Shown: piece after piece, positions 32,180-41,727 of the stretch | Numbering within the stretch: position 1 is the first letter of the stretch | Layout: each line of letters begins with the position of its first letter | NCBI GenBank assembly: GCA_016190985.1 | Contig: JACPPI010000001.1 | Span: 62,001 to 126,000, forward strand | Direction: 5' to 3' | Origin: Opitutia bacterium | GTDB lineage: Bacteria; Verrucomicrobiota; Verrucomicrobiia; Opitutales; Opitutaceae | DNA length: 64,000 nt | Notes under the pieces: generated by a model | What the model was told of the DNA's origin: nothing | Database searches by the model: none | The model's input: only the letters and a program-made list of their open reading frames with translations | Position numbers and translations under genes: made by a program

Positions 32180-34762
32180 ATGCGCTGGCTTCGCAAGATT
32201 TTCGCCTACGCCCAGCGGTCGCGCCTAGAGACCGAGATGGCCGCCGAGATGGAGCATCACATCGAATTGCAGACAGAGTTGAACCTGAAGGCGGGGATGA
32301 CACCGGCCGAGGCGCGCGCCGAGGCGCGACGGCAATTTGGCAACGCGGCGAGCATCCAGGAACGGGCGCGCGAGGTGCGCCACTGGGTGTGGTTGGAGGA
32401 TTTCCGGCGGGATCTGGAGCAGGCCGCCCGCTCCTTGCGGCAAAGCCCCGGGTTCACCGCCACGGCCGTCGTGACGCTCGCGCTCGGCATCGGGGCCAAT
32501 GCCGCGATCTTCAGCGTCGTCAACGCCGTGCTGCTGCGCCCGCTGGCCTATCCCCAGCCGGAGCAACTGATGCATCTGCTGGAGAACAATCTGCCGCGGA
32601 AGGTCACGGAGTTTTCGGTTTCGTATCCGAACTACGCCGACTGGAAGGCGCGCAGCCGGAGCTGGGCGGGGCTCTGCGCGACCCGCGACGACAGCGTGAA
32701 TTTGCTGACCGCTGGAGACCCCGAGCGCCTGGTCGCCTTGCGCTTCACGGCCGATTTTCCGGCGACATTCGGTCTCCGGCCGGCCTTGGGGCGCGGGTTT
32801 CTGCCGCAGGAGGACGTCAAGGGCGCCGCTCCGGTCGCGATGCTTTCCGTCGGCCTCTGGCGGCGACTCTATCACGCGGATCCGGAGGTGCTGGGCCGCA
32901 AGCTGACGCTGGATGGCGTGCCGCACACGGTGGTGGGGGTGGCCGCGCCGGATTTCGGGCTGGAGCGGGAGGTCGACATCTTCCTGCCCCTGGGCCCGCA
33001 CATCAACGAGCGGCGCAGCTACCATGAACTCGCGGTTTACGGGCGATTGCGGCCCGAGGTCAGCCGCGATCAGGCGGCGGCGGAGCTGGCGGCCATCGCG
33101 CGGCAGATCGAGCAGGAGAATGGCGAGGATTCGGCGGGGTGGAATGTCAGCCTCCGTCCGCTGTTCGACAGCCTGGTCACCAGTGATTATCGCCGCGTGC
33201 TGGGGCTGCTGTTTGCGGCGGTTGGCCTGCTGCTGCTGATCGCGTGCAGCAATTTCTCCAGCCTGCTCCTGGTGCGGGCCAGCTCCCGGACCCGCGAATT
33301 GGCGATCCGCACTGCGCTCGGCGGCGGGGGCGGCCGCCTGCTCCGGCAATTGCTCACCGAAAGCGTGTTCCTGGCCGGGTTGGGCGGAGGCGCGGGCAGC
33401 CTGCTGGCGATGTGGGCGGTGGAGTTTCTGCGCACGCTGGACAGCCCGCGCGCCGCGAAAATAACCATGGATGGCCGGGTGCTGGCGTTTGCCTGCCTCG
33501 TCTCGCTGGCCGCGGGCGTGCTGGCCGCAGCCGGCCCGGCCTGGCGCGCGACGCGCCTGGATGTGCAACGCGGGCTGAAGGAAAATTCCGCCGGCGCGCT
33601 GGGCGGCGGCCGCCGGCTGCGCAACGCCCTGATCATCGGCCAGCTCGCGCTGTCCATCGTGCTGCTGGCGACGGCCGGGCTGATGCTCCGGACGCTGTGC
33701 CACCTGGGGCGGGCCGACCTCGGGTTCAGGCCGGAGCAGGTTGTGACCATGCGCATTGCCCCGACGCATGACGCCACCGGGTTGTTCACGGCGCTGTTGG
33801 AGCGAGTGCGAGACCTGCCCGGGGTTGTGGCGCTGGGCGCAACCAGCGGGCCGCCGATGGGCGGCGGCCGCACGGCCGCGCATGTCTTTCCCGTGGGCCC
33901 GGCCTTGCGGCCGGCCACCGAGGCCTTGCAAGCCGAATGGCGGGTCGTAAGCGCCGACTGCTTCAAGGCCCTGGGCGTGCCGTTGCTGCGGGGCCGCTCT
34001 TTCTCAACGGGCGACGGCGAGAACGCGCCCAAAGTCATCGTCGTAAGCCAGGCTTTTGCGCGTCTCATGTGGGGCGAGGAGGATCCGCTCGGGCGTCAGG
34101 TCAGCGTGGGCTCGGGGAAAACTTACTCGACCGTGGTGGGTGTCGTCGGCGATGTCCGGACCCATGATCCGGCCACGCCGCCGGAGCCGGCCTTCTACAT
34201 GTCCCTGTATCGCGGGGTGCCCGGGGCCATGACCCTCGTCCTGCGCACCCAGCGGGAGGCCCAGGAACTGGTTCCGCTGGTCCGGGCGCAACTGAAAGGC
34301 CTGGACCCGACGCTGCCGATCTTCGAGGTGCGCAGCCTGACGGATTTGGTCAGCGGGCAACTGGCCACTTCGCGTTTGGTCGCCGGCTTGCTGGCGGGAT
34401 TCGCCGCCGTGGCGCTGTTGCTCGCGATGGTGGGACTCTACGGCGTCATGGCGCAGGCGACCAGCCAGCGCACCAGGGAAACGGGCATCCGGCTGGCCCT
34501 GGGGGCGCAGCGGCTGGATGTGCTCCGCCCCCTCATGGCCGAGGGGGCGCGCCTGATCATGGCCGGCTCCGTCTTGGGCCTGGGCTTGGCCGTAGTGGCG
34601 GCGCAATTGATCAGGAGCCTGCTGCACGGGATCGCCCCGACGGATCCGCTCACCCTGGCCGGTGCGATGTCTCTGCTGGCCGGGATCGCGCTGTTTGCGT
34701 GCTGGCTGCCGGCGCGCCGGACGGCGCAGGTCGATCCGTTGATTGCGTTGCGCGCAGAGTGA
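32180..34762 (+). CDS. ADOP-type ABC transporter permease (MacB/FtsX-like)
   Basis: 860 residues. The N-terminal cytoplasmic helix bundle (MEHHIELQTELNLKAGMTPA, EARAEARRQFGNAASIQERA) is followed by two copies of the MacB periplasmic core plus FtsX-like permease unit: helix 1 at LRQSPGFTATAVVTLALGIG, helices 2-4 near VLGLLFAAVGLLLLIACSNF, then RRLRNALIIGQLALSIVLLA and a final set ending CWLPARRTAQVDPLIALRAE. About eight membrane helices. No ATP-binding subunit gene is adjacent. Such permeases occur mostly next to PadR and may move macrolide-like compounds or lipoproteins. ATG at 32180. Confidence 0.92.
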   Translation: MRWLRKIFAYAQRSRLETEMAAEMEHHIELQTELNLKAGMTPAEARAEARRQFGNAASIQERAREVRHWVWLEDFRRDLEQAARSLRQSPGFTATAVVTLALGIGANAAIFSVVNAVLLRPLAYPQPEQLMHLLENNLPRKVTEFSVSYPNYADWKARSRSWAGLCATRDDSVNLLTAGDPERLVALRFTADFPATFGLRPALGRGFLPQEDVKGAAPVAMLSVGLWRRLYHADPEVLGRKLTLDGVPHTVVGVAAPDFGLEREVDIFLPLGPHINERRSYHELAVYGRLRPEVSRDQAAAELAAIARQIEQENGEDSAGWNVSLRPLFDSLVTSDYRRVLGLLFAAVGLLLLIACSNFSSLLLVRASSRTRELAIRTALGGGGGRLLRQLLTESVFLAGLGGGAGSLLAMWAVEFLRTLDSPRAAKITMDGRVLAFACLVSLAAGVLAAAGPAWRATRLDVQRGLKENSAGALGGGRRLRNALIIGQLALSIVLLATAGLMLRTLCHLGRADLGFRPEQVVTMRIAPTHDATGLFTALLERVRDLPGVVALGATSGPPMGGGRTAAHVFPVGPALRPATEALQAEWRVVSADCFKALGVPLLRGRSFSTGDGENAPKVIVVSQAFARLMWGEEDPLGRQVSVGSGKTYSTVVGVVGDVRTHDPATPPEPAFYMSLYRGVPGAMTLVLRTQREAQELVPLVRAQLKGLDPTLPIFEVRSLTDLVSGQLATSRLVAGLLAGFAAVALLLAMVGLYGVMAQATSQRTRETGIRLALGAQRLDVLRPLMAEGARLIMAGSVLGLGLAVVAAQLIRSLLHGIAPTDPLTLAGAMSLLAGIALFACWLPARRTAQVDPLIALRAE

Positions 34763-34770
34763 AGTCCAGC

Positions 34771-37101
34771 TCAGGCGGCGGGCTTGAGGCGGCTGGCGAG
34801 CTTGTCGCGGAAGAGCCAGCGGGCGAGCGCGGGCATGAGGATCATCGCGCCGAGCATGTTGAAGAAAAACAGAAACGACAGAAGGATGCCCATGTCGGCC
34901 TGGAACTTCAGCGCCGAGAACGCCCAGGTGCCGACGCCGACGGCGAGCGCGCTGCCGGTGAACATGACCGACGTGCCCATGGTGGCGAAGGCGAAGCAGA
35001 GCGCGTCCTCGAAGCAGTCGCCCTCGGCCAGCCGCTCCTGGATGGCCGAGAAGAGGTAGATGCCGTAGTCCACGCCGATGCCGACGCCGAGGGCGATGAC
35101 GGGCAGGGTCGAGGTCTTGAGGCCGATGTTGAGGTGGAACTTCAGCGCATAGCCGAGGTAGGAGACGACGATCAGCGGCGCGATGACGCACACCGCCCCG
35201 CGCCAGGAGCGGAAGGAGACGAGGCAGAGCACGATGACGGCGGCGTAGACCCACATGATCATCGGGGTCTGCGCGGCGGCGACGACCTCGTTGGTGGCGG
35301 CCATCACGCCGACGTTGCCGGTCGCGAGCTTGAACTTGGCCCGGTCGGTGTCGTTGACGGCGCGAAACTCCTTCACGGCGGCGACGACGCGCTTGATCGT
35401 CTCGGCCTTGTGGTCGCGGAGGTAAATCATGATGGGGATGACGCTGCCGTCGTTGTTGAGCAGGCCGCTGGCGGTCTCGACCGGGGAGACGGACTGGGCC
35501 AGGACGGCGGGATTGCGCGGGATGATGCGCCACTTGAGGCTGCCCTCGTTCCAGCCGGCGTTGATGGTCTTGGCCAGGTCGGCCAGCGACATCGTGGACT
35601 GCACGCCCTCGACGTTGCGCATGTGCCAGCCGAAGCGGTCGACCAGCGACATGATGTCGTGGTCGATCACGGCGTTGGGCACGGTCTCGACCAGCACGGT
35701 GATGACGTCCACGCCGATGCTGAACTCGCGGGTGATGACGGCGGTGTCCTTGTTGTAGCGGGAATCCTGCCGCAGCTCGGGCACCCCGGCGTGCAGGTCG
35801 CCGATCTTGACTTCGTGGGACTCGATCCAGCCGTAGACCAGCAGCACGGAGGAGACGGCGATGATGACCACCGAGGTGCGCGGCCCGGTGGTGAAGTTCA
35901 CCAGCCGGCGCCACCAGGGCTGCAGGGCAAAGCGGCGGAAGTTCACGCGCTTGCGGAAGCCCGCCGACATCTTGGTGTAGGAAATGAGCACCGGGAGCAG
36001 GAAGCGGTCGGTGAAGATGATGAGAAACACGCCGAGGCTGGCCGTGATGGCGAGTTCCTGGATGGTCGGCACGGTGACAAGGTAGATCGTGCTGAAGCCG
36101 ACCGTGCCGGTGAGGATCGCCACGCAGCCCGGGATGAAGAGGTTGCTGAACGAGGCGCGGGCGGCCGCGGGCTCGTCCTTGCCCATGTTGATCTCGTAGC
36201 GGAACGAGCGCAGCATCTGCGTGGCGTGGCTCAGCGCGATGGCGAAGACCAGGAACGGGACGAGGATGGAGAGCGGATCGATGCCGAAGCCGAGCAGGTT
36301 GAGGATGCCGAACTGCCAGATGACCGCGCAGAACGAGGTCAGGAGCGGCAGGACCGTGAGGATCAGCGACTGCGAGAAATAATAGAGCAGCACGGCGGAG
36401 ATGACGCCGGCAATGCCGAAGAACACCAGCACACCCTTGGCGCCGGCGGTGATGTCGCCGATGACCTTGGCAAAGCCGATGATGTGGATGCTGATGCCGG
36501 GGCTTTGGTATTTGTCCCGGATGTTTTTCTCGAGGGCGGCGGCGACCTGCGCGTAGTCGAGCCGCTGGCCGGTCTGCGGGTCCACCTCGAGGAGCGAGGC
36601 GATGACGGCGGCGCCGGTGAAGTCGTTGGCGACGAGCATGCCGACGCGGCCGGACTTGATGACGTTCTGCCGCACGCGCTCCAGGCCGGCGGTGTCCGGC
36701 GTGAAGTCGGCCGGGATGACGTTGCCGCCCGCCAGGCCGTCCTCGACCACCTCGATGTAGCGGACATTGGGCGTGAAGATGGAAGTGACCTGGGCGCGGT
36801 CGACGCCGGGCAGATAGTAGGCCTCGTCGGTGACCGCCTTGAGGGTCTTGAAGAACTCGGGCGTGAAGATGTCGCCTTTCTGCGCCACGAGGGCGATGAC
36901 GACGCGGTTGGCGCCGCCGAACTGGGTGCGGTGCTTCTTGAAGCTCTGGATGTATTCGTGGCCCGTGGGCAGCTGCTTGTCGAAGCTGGCGTCGATCCTG
37001 GTCTTGGCGGCAAACCAGCCGAGCACGGCCGTGACCAACAAGAACAGCCCGAGGGTGACCGGGCGGTAGCGGAAGACGAGTTCCTCGAGGCGCTTGATCA
37101 T
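34771..37101 (-). CDS. RND superfamily exporter (MMPL-like)
   Basis: 776 residues built of two halves, each with one helix, a large periplasmic loop and five further helices (first half LGLFLLVTAVLGWFAAKTRI, then VLVFFGIAGVISAVLLYYFS; second half VVIIAVSSVLLVYGW, then YAAVIVLCLVSFRSWRGAVC and ALGVGIGVDYGIYLFSAIQE). GVGIGVDYGIYL carries the acidic residue typical of proton-driven RND/MMPL proteins. It is the last gene of a four-gene set with the YCF48-like, DUF1329 and DUF1302 genes. Related clusters occur beside lipid, sterol or terpene catabolic genes in proteobacteria, so lipid transfer across the envelope is a reasonable inference. Confidence 0.9.
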   Translation of the reverse strand: MIKRLEELVFRYRPVTLGLFLLVTAVLGWFAAKTRIDASFDKQLPTGHEYIQSFKKHRTQFGGANRVVIALVAQKGDIFTPEFFKTLKAVTDEAYYLPGVDRAQVTSIFTPNVRYIEVVEDGLAGGNVIPADFTPDTAGLERVRQNVIKSGRVGMLVANDFTGAAVIASLLEVDPQTGQRLDYAQVAAALEKNIRDKYQSPGISIHIIGFAKVIGDITAGAKGVLVFFGIAGVISAVLLYYFSQSLILTVLPLLTSFCAVIWQFGILNLLGFGIDPLSILVPFLVFAIALSHATQMLRSFRYEINMGKDEPAAARASFSNLFIPGCVAILTGTVGFSTIYLVTVPTIQELAITASLGVFLIIFTDRFLLPVLISYTKMSAGFRKRVNFRRFALQPWWRRLVNFTTGPRTSVVIIAVSSVLLVYGWIESHEVKIGDLHAGVPELRQDSRYNKDTAVITREFSIGVDVITVLVETVPNAVIDHDIMSLVDRFGWHMRNVEGVQSTMSLADLAKTINAGWNEGSLKWRIIPRNPAVLAQSVSPVETASGLLNNDGSVIPIMIYLRDHKAETIKRVVAAVKEFRAVNDTDRAKFKLATGNVGVMAATNEVVAAAQTPMIMWVYAAVIVLCLVSFRSWRGAVCVIAPLIVVSYLGYALKFHLNIGLKTSTLPVIALGVGIGVDYGIYLFSAIQERLAEGDCFEDALCFAFATMGTSVMFTGSALAVGVGTWAFSALKFQADMGILLSFLFFFNMLGAMILMPALARWLFRDKLASRLKPAA

Positions 37102-37108
37102 GGGCGGC

Positions 37109-37176
37109 AGCGGCGGTCTGTGACCGCCGACGAAGGTGGAGCCGGCATCGACCGGCGGTCATAGACCGCCGCTACA
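37109..37176. repeat. Palindromic repeat, family G
   Basis: Arms at 37109-37129 and 37153-37173 pair 20 of 21 bases (left arm begins AGCGGCGGTCTGTGACCGCC). Same family as 16738-16787. It lies between the YCF48-like and RND genes, inside the presumed operon. Confidence 0.85.
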
Positions 37177-37204
37177 GGTTTCGGTCGCCTCCGGTGTGCG
37201 GTTC

Positions 37205-38164
37205 TCATGGCAGGGTGACGCGCACGGCGCCGGCTTCGCCGACCGTCAGCACCACGCCGTCGCCGGCGTCGATCACAGCGGCGATGCTGGTGCCGAAATC
37301 GGCCGGCTTCCAATGGGTGAAGGTCTTGCCGCCGTCGCGGCTGACGTTGAAATTGCCGCCCTGGCCGGCAAGCACGACCGGACCGGTGGCGAGGCGCGCG
37401 CCGCCCATGAGGAGCACGGGCACCGGACTGTCGTGCTCCGTCCAGGTGGCCCCGTGGTCGTCGGAGCGGAGGATGTGGCCGCGCAGGCCGTAGACCACGA
37501 TCCGTCCGTCCGCCAGGGGCAGCGCGCCAAAGAGGGAGCCATCGTAAGGCAGCTCGGCCTTGGTCCAGGTCTGGCCGTCGTCGGGTGAGATCAACAGCAG
37601 ACCGCCCTCGCCGGTCAGGTAAAGGTGGCGGTCGGGGCCGGCCGTGATGCGGTTGTAGTGGACTTCGTCCGCCGTCGGCTTGGCGGGGGTCCAGGTTTTG
37701 CCGCCATCGGCCGTCACCATGAACTTGCCATAGGCCCCGACCGCAATCCCGTGGTTCGTGTCGCGGAAAAGCACGTCGAGATAAACCGTGTCCAGATCCT
37801 GGCCCGAGTCCTGGCGGGTCCAGGTCTGGCCGGCGTCGGTCGTGGCCAGGATCACGCCGTCGTGGCCGACGGCCCAGCCGTGCCGCGTGTCGGCGAACGA
37901 CACGCCGGTGAGCAGCGCGCGGGTGGGGGCGGGGCGCTGCGACCAGGTGCGCCCCCGGTCGGCGGAGACGAGCACGTGGCCGTGGTCGCCGACCGCGACG
38001 AGGTTGTCGCCGGCCTTGGCCACCGCGAGCAGGAGGGAGCTGGCGGCCAGCGGAGCCGCCATTGAGTGCTCGGCGGCGGCGGCTCCGGCCGCCAGCAGAG
38101 CCAGCAGCGGAAGAAAAAAACGGCGGGCACGCGGGCCCGCCGTGATGGGAGAACTCGCCAACAT
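37205..38164 (-). CDS. YCF48/BNR-repeat beta-propeller protein
   Basis: 319 residues with a signal peptide (RRFFLPLLALLAAGAAAAEH) and a seven-bladed-like beta-propeller of BNR type repeats: VSADRGRTWSQRPA, ATTDAGQTWTRQDSG, VTADGGKTWTPAKP, ISPDDGQTWTKAEL, RSDDHGATWTEHDS, VSRDGGKTFTHWKP. Resembles the photosystem II assembly factor YCF48 in fold but here belongs to the RND/DUF1329/DUF1302 set, where it may act as a periplasmic adaptor. Codons 13-23 overlap a terminator-like hairpin plus T7 at 38114-38143. Confidence 0.88.
   Translation of the reverse strand: MLASSPITAGPRARRFFLPLLALLAAGAAAAEHSMAAPLAASSLLLAVAKAGDNLVAVGDHGHVLVSADRGRTWSQRPAPTRALLTGVSFADTRHGWAVGHDGVILATTDAGQTWTRQDSGQDLDTVYLDVLFRDTNHGIAVGAYGKFMVTADGGKTWTPAKPTADEVHYNRITAGPDRHLYLTGEGGLLLISPDDGQTWTKAELPYDGSLFGALPLADGRIVVYGLRGHILRSDDHGATWTEHDSPVPVLLMGGARLATGPVVLAGQGGNFNVSRDGGKTFTHWKPADFGTSIAAVIDAGDGVVLTVGEAGAVRVTLP
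38114..38143 (-). terminator. Terminator-like hairpin at the start of the YCF48-like gene
   Basis: Minus strand: ACGGCGGGC / GCCCGCCGT, a 9-bp perfect stem with a 6-base loop, followed by TTTTTTTC. It has every property of an intrinsic terminator yet sits within the signal-peptide codons of the YCF48-like gene, 30 bases past the DUF1329 stop. It may attenuate transcription of the two downstream genes. Confidence 0.6.
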
Positions 38165-38172
38165 CAGGCCGA

Positions 38173-39525
38173 TCAGCGCACGCCTTCCTGCCGCAGGGTG
38201 GAGGGAGTGTAGTCGAGCGGGCTGCGGGTGAGGCCGAAATTATACATCGAGGACTCGTTGTCGAGGCCGATGGCGAGATAGCGGCCGGCCAGCAGATCGG
38301 TGTGCACCTCAAGCGTGCTCCAGAAGATCTGGGCGTCGTAGTAGTTGATGCAGTGCGCCTCGGAGACGCGCCAGAGCTGGCCGCGGCCGTCGTATTGGTC
38401 GACGGCGAGAATCTGCCAGCTGTCCTCATCAAGGTAGAAGGTGCGGCGCGAATAGATGTGGCTGGTGCCGGCCTTGAGGGTGGCGTCGACGACCCACACG
38501 CGGTGCAGCTCGTAACGGGTGAGGCCCTGGTTGATGTGCAGCGGCGTGAGGATGTCCTTATACTTCAGCGAGGGGCTGTGGAGCTTGTAGGAGTTGTAGG
38601 GGACATACATTTCCCTTTTGCCGACGAGCTTCCAATCGTAGCGGTCGGGCGCGCCGTTGAACATGTCGAACTGGTCGGAGGTGCGCATGCCGTCGGCGGC
38701 GGTGCCGGGGTTGTCGTAGGCGACGTTGGGGGCGCGGCGGACGCGGCGCTGGCCGGTGTTGTAGAGCCAGGCGCGGCGGGGCTCCTTCACCTGGTCCATG
38801 GTCTCGTGCACGACGAGGATGGAGCCGGCGAGGCGGGCGGGGGCGGTGACCGCCTGTTTGAAATAGAGGAGCACGTTGTCGAGGTCTTTTTCCTGAATGC
38901 CCTCGCGGGCGTAGTTGAAGAGGAACTCGTCCTCGAAGTCCACGAGGGTATAGCTGCCGTTGCGCTGGGGGGCCGCCTGGCTGATCTTGCGGTTGGCGGC
39001 GACGCCGCGATAGCGCGTGAGGTGGTTCCAGATGGCCTCGAGCCCGTTCTGCGGGATGGGGAACGGCGCGCCCACGACCGAGCCGGTCACGCCGTTGCCG
39101 CCCTCGGCGAGCGCGGCGGTGGCGGCGTGCTGCTTGGTGGCGTCGTAGATCCGCTGCGGGTTGGAGGCGCTGCGGTGCGTCGGGTAGACCGGCATCGTGT
39201 AGGTCGGGTAGGCCTTGAGCAGGGCGAGGTGCCCGGCGCTGAGCTTGTCGGCATACTGGTCGGCGTTGGCCCCGGTGATGGTGAACTTGGCCGCATCGCC
39301 CGCGAACGGATCGGGGTGATGCTGGCCGACAGTATAGCCGGCCGGGGCGGCGGTGAGGCCTCCGGTCCAGGCGGGGATGGAGCCGTCGGCATTGCCGGCC
39401 TTTTCCCCGCCGAGCGGGGTCAGGTCGTTGCCCAGGCGGCTGGCATCGGCCGCGGAGAGGGCGGCCGAGGCCCACAGCGCGGAGGCCAGGAAGCAGGAAA
39501 GGGAGAGAAGGGATTTCGTATTCAT
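38173..39525 (-). CDS. DUF1329 outer-membrane lipoprotein-sorting-like protein
   Basis: 450 residues: signal peptide (LLSLSCFLASALWASAALSA), then the DUF1329 signature ASRLGNDLTPLGGEKAGNAD with GSIPAWTGGLTAAPAGY, TYTMPVYPTHRSAS, GVTGSVVGAPFPIPQNGLEA, AWLYNTGQRRVRRAPNVAYD, RYDWKLVGKREMYVPYNSYK and RVWVVDATLKAGTSHIYSRR. Full family length. DUF1329 proteins resemble LolA/LolB-type lipid-binding beta folds and are always found beside DUF1302 barrels. Second gene of the four-gene set, 20 bases after DUF1302. Confidence 0.95.
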   Translation of the reverse strand: MNTKSLLSLSCFLASALWASAALSAADASRLGNDLTPLGGEKAGNADGSIPAWTGGLTAAPAGYTVGQHHPDPFAGDAAKFTITGANADQYADKLSAGHLALLKAYPTYTMPVYPTHRSASNPQRIYDATKQHAATAALAEGGNGVTGSVVGAPFPIPQNGLEAIWNHLTRYRGVAANRKISQAAPQRNGSYTLVDFEDEFLFNYAREGIQEKDLDNVLLYFKQAVTAPARLAGSILVVHETMDQVKEPRRAWLYNTGQRRVRRAPNVAYDNPGTAADGMRTSDQFDMFNGAPDRYDWKLVGKREMYVPYNSYKLHSPSLKYKDILTPLHINQGLTRYELHRVWVVDATLKAGTSHIYSRRTFYLDEDSWQILAVDQYDGRGQLWRVSEAHCINYYDAQIFWSTLEVHTDLLAGRYLAIGLDNESSMYNFGLTRSPLDYTPSTLRQEGVR

Positions 39526-39545
39526 GGAGTAGGGTGGGCGCGGGG

Positions 39546-41525
39546 TTAGAACGAATACTTCAGATTGCAGGAGACGTAATCGCGGTCGCCGAGCAGGTTG
39601 TAGCGGCCGGCGCCGAAGAAGTTCACGTAGCGGAGATCGAGCGCCCAGGAATTCTGGAAGGTGAACTCCGCGCCGATGGTGAGCGACTTGCGGCCGCGCA
39701 GGAAGTTGCCGAGCGGCAGCGGGGTGTTGCCGCCGACATCGTGCGTGTAGACCAGGATGGGCGAGACGTTCACGCCGTGGAAGGCGTTGTTGTAGTCGAG
39801 GCGGCCGACCAGCTGGTAGCCCCACGAGAAGCTGTCGGCGAAGGCCGAGGCGGGCTCCGAGAGCGGCAGCACGCCCGAGGCGTTGCTGCCGGAGTTGGTC
39901 ATGAAGTTGACGTCGCCGCCGACAAAGGTGCCGGGGCCGTCGAAACGCAGCGTGCTCTTGGCGGGCAGGTCGGCCTTCACGAAGCCGGCCTCCGCGAGGA
40001 ACGTGGACTGGTCGGCGCCAAAGAAGCCGCGGGTGACCGCGGTGGCGGTCATCTGGCCGGTCCACACCTTGACGCGGCGGAAGCCCGGGATGTAGGTGTT
40101 GAGGGCGAAGGCCCCCATCTGGTTGTTGGCGCCGAAGCGCGCGCTGAGCGGCGAGAGCGCGGCGAAAAGCAGCTCCACATCGTCCACCTGCAGCGGCTGG
40201 CTGCTGCGGTAGCTGAGCTCGCCCTGGAGGGCGATGCCCTTGAGGCTGGTGTTGAAGCTGGCGCCGACGAGGCGGATGTCGTTGGGGAACTCGATCAGGT
40301 ATTGGCCGGTGGCCGCGGCCTTGAGCAGCTCGCGCTGCGCCAACTGGCCGGTGACGCCGGCGACGGTGGCGTAGAACGGCTGCAACGTGGCCGGCAACGC
40401 GCTGGCGGGCACGCCGGTGAGGGTGGCGCCGATGAGCGTGGTGAGCGCGCCACCGATGACGACCGGGTCCCCCGTGCCGAGGGCGGTGGCAAGGCCGGTC
40501 ATGAACGCCGGGTTGGCCTGGAGCGCCGCGCCGGAATCGGACGCCGCGAGCGCGCCGTTGACGGGCACGGTCGGGGTGTTGGCCGAGATGACCGGCAGGC
40601 GGCTGTGGTAATTCATGTAGTAGAGGCCGAACTCCGTGTCGGCCAGGCCGTGCGCCAGCCACTTGAGATTGAGGCCGTATTGGCCGGAATTGCCGGGCGT
40701 GCGGTCCGTGCCCCGGAAGATCGGGCCGAGCGCGGAGGTGTCGGCGATGGCGCCGAAGCCGAGGTAGACCTTCTTGCCGCCCTTGGCCACGAAATCGTTC
40801 GTGCTGAAATAGGTGCCCGGCGGGTCCACCCGGGTGCGCTCCCAGTCGAGGAGCACAAAGGCCTCCAGGCTCAGCGTCTCGGTCATGTTCAGGGAGCCGG
40901 ACACCATGAAGAGGGGCCGCAGCGCTTCCTTCAGCTCGGAGCCCGGGGTGCGCAGCTTGGCGACGTCGATCGGGTTGATGGAATTGACGCCGTTGGGGAT
41001 GAAGGTGCTCTCACCCCAGCTCAGGACCTGGCGGCCGATGCGCAGGGAGGCGGGCATCGAACCGATGGTGTCGTTGAAATAGACATAGGCATCGAGCAGT
41101 TGGGCGCTCTCGGCGACGAGCTTGCGGGCGTCATCGCTGAGGGGCGTCCGGAGGCGGTTGCCGTTGGAGTTGACGAAGTCGTTGAAATAAAACCCGCGCA
41201 CGAAGAGGCCGCCCTGGTCGTATTTGAGCAGGAGGTCGTGGTTGGCCTTGGCCAGGAAGGAGACGACGCCGCTGCGGTAGTTCAGGTTGCCATCGTCCGC
41301 GTTGACGGAGCGCTGGAGGCCGCCGGCGGCGAGACCGTAGAGATCCCGGTCCGGGTCGTTCACCCGGTAAAGCCCACCGATGGAAATGGTGGTGTCGAAA
41401 TTGCCCTTGGCGCCGGCGAATTCGAAAACGAACGCCTGGGCGGCGGGCGCGAATCCGAGGGCAAGGACGAGACCGGCGACGGCCTGACGGCGCAGACCGG
41501 GAGGGATGGCTTTGCTTAGGTTCAT
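39546..41525 (-). CDS. DUF1302 outer-membrane beta-barrel protein
   Basis: 659 residues. Signal peptide (RRQAVAGLVLALGFAPAAQA) then the DUF1302 opening FVFEFAGAKGNFDTTISIGG with LYRVNDPDRDLYGLA, LRIGRQVLSWGESTFIPNGV and NSINPIDVAKLRTPGSELKE, and amphipathic strands through to the terminal YNLLGDRDYVSCNLKYSF that ends in the aromatic residue expected for Bam-inserted barrels. Relatives are FadL-like in size and are suspected channels for hydrophobic compounds. First gene of the set, divergent from uvrA. Confidence 0.93.
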   Translation of the reverse strand: MNLSKAIPPGLRRQAVAGLVLALGFAPAAQAFVFEFAGAKGNFDTTISIGGLYRVNDPDRDLYGLAAGGLQRSVNADDGNLNYRSGVVSFLAKANHDLLLKYDQGGLFVRGFYFNDFVNSNGNRLRTPLSDDARKLVAESAQLLDAYVYFNDTIGSMPASLRIGRQVLSWGESTFIPNGVNSINPIDVAKLRTPGSELKEALRPLFMVSGSLNMTETLSLEAFVLLDWERTRVDPPGTYFSTNDFVAKGGKKVYLGFGAIADTSALGPIFRGTDRTPGNSGQYGLNLKWLAHGLADTEFGLYYMNYHSRLPVISANTPTVPVNGALAASDSGAALQANPAFMTGLATALGTGDPVVIGGALTTLIGATLTGVPASALPATLQPFYATVAGVTGQLAQRELLKAAATGQYLIEFPNDIRLVGASFNTSLKGIALQGELSYRSSQPLQVDDVELLFAALSPLSARFGANNQMGAFALNTYIPGFRRVKVWTGQMTATAVTRGFFGADQSTFLAEAGFVKADLPAKSTLRFDGPGTFVGGDVNFMTNSGSNASGVLPLSEPASAFADSFSWGYQLVGRLDYNNAFHGVNVSPILVYTHDVGGNTPLPLGNFLRGRKSLTIGAEFTFQNSWALDLRYVNFFGAGRYNLLGDRDYVSCNLKYSF

Positions 41526-41727
41526 AATTACTTGATTGCTTGTGCCGGCCCGCGAGGGGACGGGGGATAGCGTTGGGTTGGGGGAACAAGCCGGGGGCTT
41601 GGGTGTTGCTGGGGTCGCATGAAGCGGAAATTTTGCGGGGAGTTCAAGTGCTAAACCGCAGGCAGGCAGCGGGTTTCTTTTTGCATTAGCCTTTTGACGC
41701 CGCCCGCAAAACAACAACCTTGGGCGC

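Noticed and set aside
34699-37164. Long plus-strand open frame (821 codons) opposite the RND exporter gene
   Set aside because: High-GC coding DNA leaves long open antisense frames. The minus strand carries clear RND transporter motifs and the plus-strand product is low-complexity Asp/Gly/Ala/Val.
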